Part shown: in pieces, positions 1 to 11,250 of the stretch
Layout: the number at the start of each line of letters is the position of its first letter
Numbering within the stretch: position 1 is the first letter of the stretch
Assembly: GCA_009617715.1 (NCBI GenBank)
Contig: VTFK01000042.1
Location: forward strand, 434,001-498,000
DNA: 64,000 nt
Source of the DNA: Plectrocnemia conspersa
Lineage: Eukaryota; Arthropoda; Insecta; Trichoptera; Polycentropodidae
Direction of reading: 5' to 3'
Program-made: the position numbers and the translations under genes
Notes under the pieces: model-generated
Told to the model about the DNA's origin: nothing
The model's database searches: none
Seen by the model: the letters and a program-made list of their open reading frames with translations, nothing else

Positions 1-270
1 TCCATCATGATAATGCCAGACTTATTTTTATATATAATATTTGTGATCTACTGATTATTTTATTGTGTATTTAAATACTAAGCTACGCTAATTCATCAAC
101 TAAATTATTTTAAAATAAAATAATGCTTATTATTTTTGTAAATAAAACTTTATCTAACTACGATACACAATTAAAAAATCACCTATTACCTAAATAACTT
201 ATGTGTTGATAACAATCAACAAGAAAATATATATGTCGATAGAAATATATTATAGATATGAAGCATTTTA
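1..270. other. AT-rich spacer
   Basis: Simple AT-rich sequence. I see no coding, RNA or repeat signal in it. Confidence 0.6.
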
Positions 271-640
271 GACATATCGGCTCGGAGAACCAACCTTCAC
301 ACAGCCACGGCGCGGCGGGCTTATATCGTGACCGCAAGTTTTAATCAATTAAAAGTTGGCATCACGACCTCTCTACGCAAATATAAGTTTCGGCCCCCAC
401 GTATAGGTGAGCCGGGGCTAGTTTGTCCCGTTCTCGCCGGTGGCTTAGCTTGCTGGGTGCGACAGGGACGTTTCGCTAGTTTTGATACTGCGGCCAATTA
501 TTCTGGTCGGCTGGATATCGCGTTGAATTACTTCGGACTTGGCCGGATGGCTTTTAGTCCGCAAATGGGTAATAAGTTTTCCATTATTATAAAGGCGAGC
601 GAATTAATTGCTCGAGTGAAGTGGGTATTGGGGTAATGTC
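271..640. promoter_or_regulatory. GC-richer island, possible conserved noncoding element
   Basis: Composition shifts abruptly from AT-rich flanks to roughly 50% GC, with phrases such as cggccaattattctggtcgg. A 102-codon open frame (328-636, plus) crosses it but begins with GTG, has no ATG near its start and no recognisable domain, so I do not treat it as a gene. A homeodomain-like TTAATCAATTAA lies near 340-352. The island could be a regulatory element or an exon of an unknown gene. The sequence alone does not decide this. Confidence 0.25.
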
Positions 641-1550
641 TATCAATTTTATTTTCGGAAACTTTCGAAACTGGATTGATAAAACATGAATATGATGACA
701 GCTATATAATAAAATGTTATCATAATTGCACACGTTCTAAGCGATTAACATTTAACGGTCCAAGAACGCATGTTTGCGGGTCAATGTCGTAAATTTTGAT
801 AACGATGAAAAATATGACATTTGTTTTTTTTTTTGGTAATTTAAACACTGGTAGTTAATTTTAATAGGTATTTTTTAATAAAAAAAATATAAATTTATAA
901 AATATTTTCTATTGAATAATTTTTTATACTTAAAGTGTGCATAATATTGCTAAATAACCTAAAATAGGTTTATAATTAGGTACACATGAGTTAGTAATTA
1001 AATATAAATTAATGCGTATATCTGTAGCTATTCATACTTATTAACAAAAGTCAAGAGACACGGCACACGCGGGTCTACGATTACGATCCCTTGCAACGAA
1101 CATGGTGGGGATACGGCGTACTCGCACGGCGGTATAACCACATTATAAGGATAGGAAGGATAAGGCGGATAGGAAGTATAACACATAAACTGTCCATGAA
1201 AACGTGAATTAAAATATAAACATTATGCTTAGTAATCCATAAATAATTATTAGAAAAACTAATGAAAAAAAATCGATACAAGAATTTCAACAGGCAAATT
1301 TTCTGAGAAATAATATTTTTTTGCTCTTTATATACTTAATTTTCAAAAGAAAAGAGACTTTTAGACATTACAAATTTAATTAAATGATGCAATACTAAAC
1401 AAATTGAAAGACGGAACTTTTGAAGTAGACTATAAATTATGTTTAAACTAAAAGTCCATATTTGTAAATAAGTAAAAGTGATTTTTATTATATATAAAAT
1501 TATATTAAAAATTAATGGAAAAAGAGGGCTAGTACCTGCTTCGGGCCGTA
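641..1550. other. AT-rich spacer
   Basis: Mostly AT-rich. Two short mixed-composition patches (about 725-800 and 1055-1180) show no recognisable motif. The minus-strand open frame at 1081-1290 is hydrophobic low-complexity translation and is not credible as a gene. Confidence 0.5.
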
Positions 1551-1625
1551 AAACCGTAATACCATAGTCCGGAAGGCGCTGGATTAATAAACCAGAGTTC
1601 GCGGGTTCGGGTCCCCGTAGCAGAC
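1551..1625 (+). repeat. tRNA-like sequence, probable SINE head or tRNA pseudogene
   Basis: The stretch carries pol III internal promoter look-alikes: an A-box-like taccatagtccgg at 1560-1572 and a B-box-like ggttcgggtcc around 1604-1614, about 40 bases apart as in a tRNA. Between them CTGG and CCAG (about 1580-1595) could form an anticodon-type stem. The T-arm region (cgcgggttcg...ccccgta) is very close to that of ordinary tRNAs but appears one base too long, and I see no matching acceptor stem. A TAATAA-rich run follows from about 1637, as in a SINE tail. A functional tRNA is unlikely. Confidence 0.45.
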
Positions 1626-2431
1626 TCGACCTTTTGGTAATAATAATGCGATAATAATAAAAACAGGCCTTTCCTACAAAGTTATATTTATTAATAAAAT
1701 AAATGTCACTGATTTTCAGAAATATTGTGTTAGGTCAGGTTTTTTTAACCACTATAGAAAGTAATTTTCTTAAGAATTATTTCTCAGGAATATTTCTAAA
1801 AATTCGAGATTTTTCATCAAATATATTTTTGTTGTAATATTTGTATGAATATTTTAAAATGTTTTAGAATCGCTGCATAAAAAGTGTTGGCCCGTGATAA
1901 ATGTTAAAAATATGCATACTTTCTGTAAAGTTTTTAATATAGGTCAGAAGTATATTTTTATTAGAAGTTTTTTTACGATTTTTCTACTTACTCTAATTGG
2001 CCTTATCTTTACTTTAAAAATCAAAGAATTAAATTATTAATCATATAAGAAGAACGAGCTCTGAGTGACAATCGGCAGATTACAAAAATGTATGAGGGCT
2101 TTCCACAGACTTACACCATAAAATTTGCCTGTCGGCGAACTATAATCTCGTTTTTTCAACAATCTAAAGAAACTTTATATTGATCTGTATCGTGTTAGAA
2201 ATGTCCATTATAAAAAATCGTCATCCAGTTTTCTATTCAATAAGAATATAAAAAAAGCCACAATAGTTTCAGGGTCGGTGAAACACCTTGAATGTCGTTT
2301 GTGAACACATCAGGCCTACGCCAAAGCAAAAACAAGTTGTAACGTCATTCTTAAATTCGGAGCAAAATATTTCGTTATACTGAGATCCATCTTCGTTACA
2401 ATGAAAACATTTTGTATAAAAGTTTTTCGGG
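1626..2431. other. AT-rich spacer
   Basis: AT-rich with a TAA-repeat-like patch at 1637-1662 that may be the tail of the preceding tRNA-like element. No other signal was found. Confidence 0.5.
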
Positions 2432-2503
2432 GACAAATTGAAGATTCGGTATAGTGAGAATTCCATTATTTCCATATTCGTTACACGGAGATTTCACTGT
2501 ATT
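2432..2503. repeat. Tigger/pogo-like terminal repeat, copy 1
   Basis: About 70 bases match a second window copy at 60768-60838 in the same orientation with roughly 80% identity by eye. Both contain gacaaattga, attcgttaca and an end reading gagatttcactgta. Read in reverse, the end is TACAGTGAAATCTC, which resembles the TA target duplication plus CAGTG-type terminus of Tigger/pogo elements. No transposase is attached, so it is a solo end or MITE fragment. The superfamily call rests on the terminal motif only. Confidence 0.4.
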
Positions 2504-2880
2504 AGGATATTAAATTTTGTATTAAGCGCGTTTTTTTTCCCTTAAGAGCGAAGTTCCATAATGTGTTTGGTAAATATTAGCTTGTTTTATCCAAAAGATA
2601 TATCTAAAAATAAACTTTATTCCTGCATTCTGTTTCAACATTTTCCTGAACATCGAACGCTGAGACAAATTAAAAAGTAAAAAATGTATAAAAAAAAGCC
2701 AGATCCAACAACACCAATGCCACAATGCAAGATCGAACAATAGTATCGAAACAAACAATGGCGCAGTGCAGTAAGGAGGGCAGAGATAATGCATTTTCTT
2801 TATTAATGCGCAATTTAATTTACTTTCGTACTATACGTAGTGCATAGGAAGCAACACACAACATTCGTTTTTAAATGTCG
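2504..2880. other. AT-rich spacer
   Basis: No credible gene. The minus-strand open frame at 2522-2794 has no recognisable content. The stretch ends at the sharp GC rise near 2885. Confidence 0.5.
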
Positions 2881-3126
2881 TATCGCATTTGGTTGTTCAC
2901 ATAGGTGGCGGGCGCAACAATGGCCGGCGAAAAAGACGTATCGCAGTTTTGTGGCGTGGCGTAACAGTCGACAAGTGGCGGCCGCTCTCTTTCTCTCTCT
3001 CGGTAAGTGAAACAAATTCGGTTTGCGGCGATTTATTGCATGTAAAACGTTATTTATTGCGCGGCGGAGGCGGACGTCGCGGACTACCGGCGGAATTAAA
3101 TGCAAGCAAAAAGTAAAATGGTAAGC
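2881..3126 (+). promoter_or_regulatory. GC-rich patch with two splice-donor-like sites; candidate noncoding first exon
   Basis: A GC-rich, CpG-containing block sits in AT-rich DNA. It holds two good donor matches on the plus strand: CG|GTAAGTG at about 3001 and ATG|GTAAGC at about 3120. No convincing polypyrimidine tract plus AG precedes either, which would suit a first exon rather than an internal one. An ATG at 2930 opens only 15 codons. A TC-rich run (2985-3000) lies just before the first donor. It could be an alternative promoter/5' UTR exon of a plus-strand transcript, or a GC-rich enhancer with chance donors. Confidence 0.25.
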
Positions 3127-3479
3127 AACTCTCTCTCATTGTGCGGATGCTCTGTATGTCCGTGGGATGTGGACTGCTTTCCGAAGCTGCATTACCTCTA
3201 AGAAAGGGTATGTTGACTAAAAAAACATGATTCTTATTAACCCATTGAACCGAAATAAGTCAGCAGTACAAATTATTATAGAAAGAAACGTATCATTAAG
3301 GCAGTTTGAGAAGCACCGGTGAAGCAATGCAATGACTTACGAAGGGTGGTTGATGATTAGTCGGCCTAGGTAAGAGATGTCGCTACCAGTATCACCAAAA
3401 TGATGATATTCATAAATACTGATCTATACATGTCTACTTGTCAATTATCAGCCTGCTGCGTCATTTAGTTTGTGTTCAA
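3127..3479. other. Spacer leading into mariner relic
   Basis: Mixed composition without genes. The last 100 bases may include the 5' untranslated part of the mariner element that follows, but I could not find its terminal inverted repeat. Confidence 0.4.
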
Positions 3480-3845
3480 CAGTCATTGAAAGCTAACAAC
3501 TTTTGAATCTTTACAAAAATGAAGAAAATCGAATATTGTATTTTTTTTGAAAAATAAATTGAACGATGGGATCAATACCGAATTAAACATGCGCCTTCGA
3601 TATCAACAATAAAGTATTGAACTGCTGCATCTAAACACAGTCGTACGAGAATTTTTGATGATGAGCGTCCAGACCGTCCAAATGAAGTCACCACGTCAAA
3701 AATGGTCGAAAAATCCATTATATGATAATCGACGAGTGACTAAGCTCTAGATACCTAAAACTGTAGGCATTTCAACCAAACGGGTACTCAACATTTTATA
3801 TACATATTAGGGAATGCGGAAGTTCTCTGCCAGATGGGTGCTGTA
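3480..3845 (+). mobile_element. mariner transposase relic (N-terminal part)
   Basis: Mariner transposases cut and paste DNA at TA sites. This relic begins with an ATG at 3519 (MKKIEY, a typical mariner start). It continues with the linker motif FDDERPDRP-EVTT from 3654, a DNRR...VGIS-KRVLNIL block (helix-turn-helix end) and a GMRK-SARWV block near 3812-3840. These pieces lie in different frames and are broken by at least three stops and a frameshift near 3720, so no protein can be made. The catalytic half is missing: homology stops at 3845, where dispersed repeat A begins. The family assignment is firm because several consecutive conserved blocks occur in order. The subfamily is not determined. 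Confidence 0.8.
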
Positions 3846-3847
3846 CA

Positions 3848-4110
3848 GTGGCGTATCTATGGGTTGAGGGGAGGAAGCGGGCCGACCCGGGCGGCACTTG
3901 CTTGGGGGCGGCATATTCGCGATGGGATCGTCTAGTGTGGTTCTTAACTCTAAATGCACTAAAACATCCACGAATAACAAGATCTTAATAATAAACAATT
4001 TATTATTTTATTAAATGCTGATTTTATGACCCTGCAAAAAATGTATGGGGGGGGGGGGCGGCAATTTTAAGGATCACCGTAGGCGGCGACCCATAAAAAG
4101 TATAGGCTAA
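3848..4110. repeat. Dispersed repeat A, copy 1 (hAT-like terminus)
   Basis: The block begins cagtggcgtatctatggg and closely matches 57109-57345 in the same orientation, with shared stretches such as gcggcatattcgcgatggga and ggcggcaattttaaggat. Both copies contain a G-run (4047-4058 here). The CAGTGGCGTA start resembles hAT-superfamily termini, but no inverted partner (TACGCCACTG) is present, so the copies look truncated. The minus-strand open frame crossing it shares a conserved peptide (DDPIANMP-PSKCRPGRP) with copy 2, so the parent element may encode protein here. The repeat abuts the mariner relic directly. Confidence 0.65.
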
Positions 4111-7100
4111 TTATAATTTATTTTTTAATCTATAAACAACAAATTAGACCCATTTTAACAAATAATTGCTCGGTGTGGAGTAACACCAATAATACTATTT
4201 TTTTTTTAAATAAAAAGCATTCGAAATAAAAATACACAGTTTTATACTTATCTTAAAAAATGCACATTTGTCTTAAAATATCATCAATAAAAAAACACTG
4301 TCATTTTCATACCAGAATAAATTACAAAAATATTTCGCGGAACCACACTAATCGCACAAATATCGTGTATCAGTGACTACAATAAGAAACAACCTTAAAG
4401 AATACAAAAATACAAGCACAAAATACCAAAGAACATATTGCCTTAAAGGCTAAGGATAATATATCAGTGGTTTTAAATCTGCACTGATATTTACTCAAAT
4501 TATCGCTTAAATTGTAAATGATTTTTTAGTTTTTATATTTAATATTTAACCGCCAACATTTAATTATGTATTCCTATTTTTTTTATCAAATTGTAGCTAG
4601 TAAGATATTGTAAATATGAAAATGATTTTTTTTATCATTTTCGCAAATTCTTTTTATCAATTTTATTGTTGGATTTTTAATTTTTTTTATCAGTTTTATC
4701 GTTATTGAAAAATTTTCTAAAATTTAGTACTTTTAAAAGTTCTGCATTTTGTAAATCTTTATATATATATTTAAATATATTTTAAATCGAGTTTTTTGAG
4801 AATTCTCTTTAAAGTCACTGTACCAATAGTTTAAGTAAAACAATAACATACGTTTCATATTTTATTACAATTTCCGCGACGTTATTCGGAGATAAGAGAG
4901 ATTTTAATGTATCTAGATAAAGTTTGAATAAAATAAACTCCTTGAAATGGCACTGTAAAGCTCCGCTACATTTGTACAATTCTGAAAATTGCACACATAA
5001 GGTAAAAGGATGATGAACTAAAATTTAAACAATCGTAAAGTTTGAATTATAAAATAAACCTAAACTAATAACATTTTCTAGTGTGTTTGTTATTCCTCTA
5101 TCTTGATACAAAAAATAAGTTATATTTATGGTATACGCATAATAAAATTCGTTTATTTTTTGTGACGAATGCCCGTATTGTGGTTAATCAAGCTAATATT
5201 ACGAAAGCAGTATGTTTTCTGCTATCCTTTTATATATTACGTTTGTTATATTTCGTAAGACATGGGCTTTCGTTTATGTAAATATATATTAATAAAAAAT
5301 GTATATTAAATTAGTCCGCGTGTATTTTTTTCTGCGGTGAGCAATGAAAATAAATTATTCTTATATGATGATTATATGAAAAATTGTGTATGGGATATAT
5401 ATATTTTTTGCTTAGGCTGGAGAGTAAAACGCAATGAGAAAAGCGGAAAAAAGCGATACAGCAAAATAAACGTTATACGTAATGGTGCCTCGATCTGGAA
5501 CGTCTTCATTTTCATACATATGTTTTAAGTTAATTAAATGTTACCTACTAGCCAAGGCATAAAGAATACAAAAAGGGTGGGCGGTAGCAATTCAGCTAAA
5601 GAATAAAAGAAAATCAGAAAAATACTTTCCTTAGATGGGATTTTCATGAATGCGCATTACCGAGATTGACGAGCTTTGAGGGAAAATCATCAGGAAAAAA
5701 AAATATAAAAATCAATTAAGTATATTAGATATATTTTTGTACGAAATAAGGTAAAAAAAAATAAAATAAACAGCAAACAAGAAATGGAATTTGTAATTTC
5801 TCATCCCATGATATTTAAAATAATAAAAATCTACGAAAGCTTAAGAGTAGATAACTAAGGACACAATATTATTGCGCAATATATTTTAATTTTACGGGAG
5901 CTTTTAAAACATATATGTTAAATTGAGTATATGTGTAAGTTTAATATTTTTAATTTGTCTTATTATTGAGTAATTATTTAAGAAATATAAAACAAATATA
6001 AAAATAAGTTGAATGTATGCTAAGATTATTTTTATATTAAGTATCAAAGATAGGTCTATTATCATTTAAAATAATTGAAATATAACACTGTAAAATATTG
6101 GGTAACCTACATATAATATAATATATTTTTTTTAGTGTTTTTGCAATCATTTTTTATGAATTCAGGAAAAAAGTTAAATTAAAAATGTATATGTAATTTG
6201 AATAAGAAATTACTTGAAGTATTTTTGGTTTGCGAAAATCTAATTAAAGTTGTTTTGACCGATGTTTGAAAAATTCACACCATAAAGACAGCTTTGCAAA
6301 GCTCTGAACAAGTGATGAAAGGTATAAGCTGAAACATTTATACCGAGTCTCCATAGAAACGCTTGATTCAAAGTTGTCTTTGAGTAGATTTTGCTTTTTT
6401 TTAGTCAGTTATGAACAGTAATTTGAGTATGATCCAACATTTGCAATAGTCTACACTCCGTTGTGACACTGATATTTAATCCTGAGACCTTGGACTATTT
6501 ACAATAACAATTAATCCCGGGATACATAATCGAAAAAAAATTGCAGGTAGTGTTTTTTCTCGAGAATTCTTGTAAAATATTTTTTACCTTAATCTTACAT
6601 AAATATTAATATTTTTAAATGGTTTAAGACCGCTGCAATTGTAGAGCAGGTAGTGAGAAGAGGGACAAGGATTTCTGGTTAAAATTTCAAATACATTGTT
6701 TAACGATGGAAGTTTTATGACCGACTCTAGGAAATATAATATTTCGATAACAAACATTTCGTTATGACATTTGCAAATTTCTCGAGAATTGTTCAATCAG
6801 TCAATTTCTTATACTCGAGAAACAAAAACATCAAGAAATGAGAAACACAGTTGCAAGCATCATGATATGCTTTGGAAATCTTATTATGCCAGAATTCAGT
6901 CAAAAAGAGCAGAAAGATTACAACGCCACTCTAAAGAAAAAAAACAAAGCAAATTTACTGATGTTTATGAAAAAGGATAATTTTTAGTAAGTTATAGTAA
7001 AACTAAAAATATTTTTTTTCTTAAAATTTACAGCGATATAGTAAATAGAGTAAAAAAAAAATGTATCAATATTTAAAATATTAATAACTAAAAATAAAGC

Positions 7101-7340
7101 CTAACTACAAACATATGTCAAAAATCAGCACAAAAACTGTTATTAAAAACTGCAAATTTAAATAGGTTGGATGGTCTTCATAGTATACTGAAGCAATTAA
7201 TTTTTGAAATTACCTGCTAAAAACTTTTTCGTGACATTTAAAAAAATAACTGAGAGCAAATGGTTGAAATTATAAAAGTTCTTAGATTAATGGCTATTGT
7301 ATGAACAATAATTATACAATTAAAGATTTGAAAAAAAAAC
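4111..7340. other. Long AT-rich stretch without recognised features
   Basis: Three kilobases of AT-rich DNA with many homopolymer and TA-rich runs. Short open frames at 5081-5281, 5337-5528, 6584-6796 and 6771-6980 have biased, low-complexity translations and no domain. I see no RNA gene or repeat beyond simple AT tracts. Confidence 0.5.
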
Positions 7341-7870
7341 TATCATGATCCCACATATATTTTTCCAGCTCCTCATAGCTATCGCTAAAATATTCATGTG
7401 TTTGGATGTCTCATGTAAGAGGGGCGTTTCAAGCATTAACGTCCTGGCCGTAACGGGCGAGAACAAAGGACGCAATCGCGTCTCTTTAATATTCTATTCT
7501 AAAGCTCGCAGCCATCGTTACGTCACTGAGCATTGACGGATTGTAGACACTGCCCATTAGCAACTTCAAAAAGTGCTTTATTGACTAGACGCTACGCTAA
7601 GAATACAATGAAATGTGCCCCAGCATCCCTAGCAAAAATACACTAGGAGACAAATACGTATATGACGCATAATAAATTAAAAAAGTAAATAAAAGTTTTT
7701 ATAACAATAAGGGGTGCGTCGCTTTATTTAGATTTTATAAAATGAAGTCATTTTTTTTCTGTTGTAGCTTGACAGGCGTAAGCCTAATGCGTTACAACGG
7801 GGTCAACTAGGAATGTCAGTCAGTCATAATGAATACCAACAAGTAAGAATAAACTACCAGAGATTTCAGC
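7341..7870. promoter_or_regulatory. GC-richer island
   Basis: Mixed-composition DNA, especially 7425-7560 (for example ggccgtaacgggcgagaa and acgcaatcgcgtctc), flanked by AT-rich sequence. The 63-codon frame inside has no recognisable domain. It resembles the other islands in the window and may be regulatory, but there is no direct evidence. Confidence 0.2.
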
Positions 7871-7990
7871 CTAGGAATTGGTGACATCTATGTAATGTAA
7901 GCAATTAGTATGTGTATTTGAATTTATAATCATTATCTGTCACTTTTTTAGCTGGGGCAGTTTTTTAATAAAAGCGTATATTCATAAATA

Positions 7991-8070
7991 AAAATTCGAA
8001 TCTAATGCCGTGATTCGAACCGCGGCCTTTGGGTTGCCCGCCTAGACCTCTCGTACTATGCTATTCTGAC
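7991..8070 (-). repeat. tRNA-like sequence, probable SINE fragment
   Basis: On the minus strand an A-box-like TAGCATAGTACG (about 8051-8062) is followed roughly 40 bases later by a B-box match GGTTCGAATC (about 8012-8021) inside a near T-arm (CCGCGGTTCGAATCACGG). Its A box resembles that at 1560-1572, so the two could be related. A second TTCGAA motif lies just beyond. I see no acceptor stem, so this looks like a tRNA-derived SINE or a degenerate tRNA rather than a working gene. Confidence 0.45.
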
Positions 8071-8430
8071 TTTTGTATGTAAATATTTAATTATTTTAAT
8101 ATATAAATTAATATATCTAAAAATTTTACAGAAATTGTTGAGAAATTTTACCATTAAAATTAATTATGAAAATAAGAAATATTAAATAGAAAAAAGAGTG
8201 TTTAATAATGTTAATAAATAATCCCGAAATCCAAGATTGCAATTATTGCATAATTGTTAAGCATTGATAATTATAGTGTTTAATACAATGAGTTCGGTAA
8301 AGGAATATTTTAAAATATGTGAATTTGTGTAAAATATCCTCTAAGATATAATAAAGGTAAGAAAAATATGACAAACATAATTATATTGTTAATTATATAT
8401 AAATATAGAGATACAAATTTGTTTGCGTAT
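8071..8430. other. AT-rich spacer
   Basis: AT-rich with homopolymer runs. Nothing was recognised. Confidence 0.5.
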
Positions 8431-9340
8431 TGCGATGGTGTCGAATGAATGAATCAACCCCCTTGGGGTGGCGCGTGTTTTAACCCGCGTTACAAACGCA
8501 CTTGATACACTAAACATTTTCAGTTCCGCCTATTAACCCAAATAGTCGGTTCGTGTTACTCCCGAGGATTTTTTTCTAATCAGCCAATTTGTATGCCCGG
8601 CAGCAGAGTGTGCCAGACTCGGTTGCGCCTCTCTCACACCAGCTAGAAGGAATTTGGGCAAAAGGGGGTCGAACTAGTGGTCCACCTTTGCCTTTGGACT
8701 TTTTATCCTTTCGACCCCCGCGGGGTCGGCTCACGCCCCCACAGCGCCGCGGGTAATTGTCGTGTACTTCTTGTTCTCAAAAATCTGGCAGTAAAAGCTT
8801 AAGGCGACTTGCGTAAATCATACACCGGAAAAACTGAATTATGATCCTTGTCCGGGCGAGGCACACCAAGGGGACCGACGCAATACAATAGTGGCTTTGG
8901 GTGTGTGAGTGAAAATTCAAAAGTGGAAGCATAAATCAAAAACAATGTTTTAAAACTGGACAATTCAGGGTTCGCGTGAATTTCTTTCGTTGGTATATTA
9001 AGACCAGATAGATCTAACGTAGACAATTAAATAATATTAAAAAAAATGGTTTAGAACAATTTATATTTGTAGTCTTTCATTGAGCGCATAATAACAGCAG
9101 CAGTGTGCAGTAGACCCCCCAATAACACGGTAAATCAGGAACGTGCTATTTGGATGCTCATTGCTTTATGTTTGCGTGAGCCAAAGAGAGGATATCTCAC
9201 CACACGCGCCTGATTCGTACATACGTATTGCAAAAAAATGTATGAGTATTTTCTAGTCCCCCAACTACACGCATCCACATAGCACGTCCCCAATTTATCG
9301 CGGGTGTCTACTGTATATGTTAATGGCAAAGTGTGAACTT
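8431..9340. promoter_or_regulatory. Long GC-richer stretch, identity unknown
   Basis: The most GC-rich part is 8450-8770, with ccccttggggtggcgcg and cgacccccgcggggtcg, the latter a near-perfect palindrome with a 7-bp stem at about 8714-8730. Minus-strand frames at 8799-9026 and 9135-9329 carry no recognised domain. It may be a decayed repeat (composition differs strongly from the flanks) or a regulatory island. I cannot assign it. Confidence 0.2.
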
Positions 9341-9608
9341 TTAAAATGCATACATTAATTAGTCAATGTATGCACTTACAAAATACACAAAATAATTTAT
9401 GAAAATGTAACCAGTTATTGTATGCACTAAACAAAAACATATAATGTGTCCAAAAGTAAAAATGCTAAAATCAAAAATATTTTTTGACTCGTGTCATTTT
9501 TCCATTTGCACACAAATCTGTAGTTCACTGTGTTTTATTCATTCCATAACTTCATAGGAAAAATTCAATATCATACTGATCAAATTTGATAAGTGGTCAT
9601 ATGAAGAC

Positions 9609-10064
9609 ATGGTGAAGTATCCCAGCGTTGAAAACAATAAGCGGATAGTCCTATGGTGCGTCTCATTATGCGAACGGCTCTGTAAATCCTGTCTCCTTTA
9701 TAGTTCTGTTTATATCGGCGGAGCATTACGGAACCCATTCAGAACCGGCACGAACCGGGTCCCGGACCGACACTGGGACGTTTTCCTTTTGATATATGTA
9801 AGACAACAACGTTTAATAATTTCGCCAGATATAAATCTAAACGGCGCTAGGGGCCGCCCACAAAAAACGCTCGCTCGAACCAGTAAAAAGCACGCGAATT
9901 ACCAAACATACAATCATAAATGGCTAGTGTATGTATGTGAAAATATATTTTGTATGTATGTGAGCATGCTCACGAGAAAGTCGCTCACTTTACGACGACA
10001 GGCTTATTATTTTGCGGGTGGATTAACTAAAAAACGTACGTATATCGTATCTGCGCCTACATAA
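9609..10064 (+). other. 151-codon open frame of unknown status in a GC-richer island
   Basis: This is the longest open frame in the window. It begins with ATG and stays open for 456 bases, which is uncommon in the surrounding AT-rich DNA. However, the local sequence is GC-richer (gaaccggcacgaaccgggtc near 9740), which lengthens chance frames. The translation is rich in Tyr, Arg and Cys, with no domain, signal peptide or membrane segment I can recognise and no repeat-family similarity. No clear splice sites flank it. It may be chance, an unidentified single-exon gene, or a conserved noncoding island. Confidence 0.15.
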
Positions 10065-10960
10065 TATTCGGCGGAATGGACAAAAAATCTTATGTTTTAT
10101 ATATTTACGTACAGTATGTCCCTTTGTACAGATTTATACTGAGAATATGTTTAATATCAGGCTCCCTGTTGCAAAAAAATATTAGAGCCCTTCATAATAA
10201 TATAAAAATAAAGTAGCACAAATAATAATAATAGAGCAAAACAATGAATTTTTTAGGTATTTTACTTTGTCTAAATACAATTAAATTTTACATATTTTAT
10301 TTATTTTCTATTACCCTGATTATTATTAGATCAAACAGTAAAAAAATTCGGATTGTTCACAAATAAACCACTAAATAACGAATATGAATTGGTTACGATG
10401 TTTCATTAATCAATACTTAGAAACAAAAATAGCAATTTTTTCGTTATATTTGCTTTAAAGTACAATTGAATGGGCAATTGCTCATTTAATAAGATTATAT
10501 TTATAAATTTTACCTATAAATAAAAAGTAATTACTGTAGAACGAATAAAAATAGAATTCCAACTTCCTTTATTATTAAACATAAAATGTAGCTAGTTGAT
10601 AATATTTACACGGTAAAAGTTACAAAACTTTGCCAATATTAAAACTAATTAAAATTATTTGCGAAAATTTACATATAACTATAGTTATTTTTGGCTATTA
10701 TTATGGTTCAAAATACTTTATAAATTAATATTTGAGTGCTTTTCTGTTGAGACTATCACGAAGTACTTATAGTCAAATGAAATATATTGTTTATGTACAA
10801 AGTACTTTATTTTTATATCTGATACATATGTTAAATGCTGATCAATTAAAATCGAAGTGTGCTAATAGTTTGAGTTAAGTTGAATTATTTTATTATGTAA
10901 AGAAAATTAATATTCTCGTAAAAAAGTGTATGCTAATAATTTAAGCGAGTAGGTACCCCA
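10065..10960. other. AT-rich spacer
   Basis: Uniformly AT-rich. No genes, RNAs or repeats were recognised. Confidence 0.5.
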
Positions 10961-11250
10961 AACTGTCGCCGGAGGATCTTATTAATTTTTCATCCTATCT
11001 TCCGATTGTCTTTTATATTCCGCGCGACGAACGAAGAAGAAAAGTTTCAATCGGAAGCTATCCGGAGAGTTTCCGTTTCCGCTGATTTTCCCGCTTTAAA
11101 AAATGGGCTCTTGCACCACAAAAACACAAAGTGAAAATCTCAACCCAGCCGAGCAAGTTTTTCTTCGGTAATTTTCCGAAATAGGTATCTTACGAAATCA
11201 AACATACCTATGCTGATCGCGTTACGAAGGCAAAAAAATAAATAAATAAA
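10961..11250. promoter_or_regulatory. GC-richer island
   Basis: Contains ccgcgcgacgaacgaagaag and purine/pyrimidine blocks such as ggagagtttccgtttccgc between AT-rich flanks. It has no open frame of note. Possible regulatory element by composition only. Confidence 0.2.

Noticed and set aside
328..636. 102-codon plus-strand frame as a gene
   Set aside because: Starts with GTG, has no ATG near the start and no domain; the frame is explained by local GC content.
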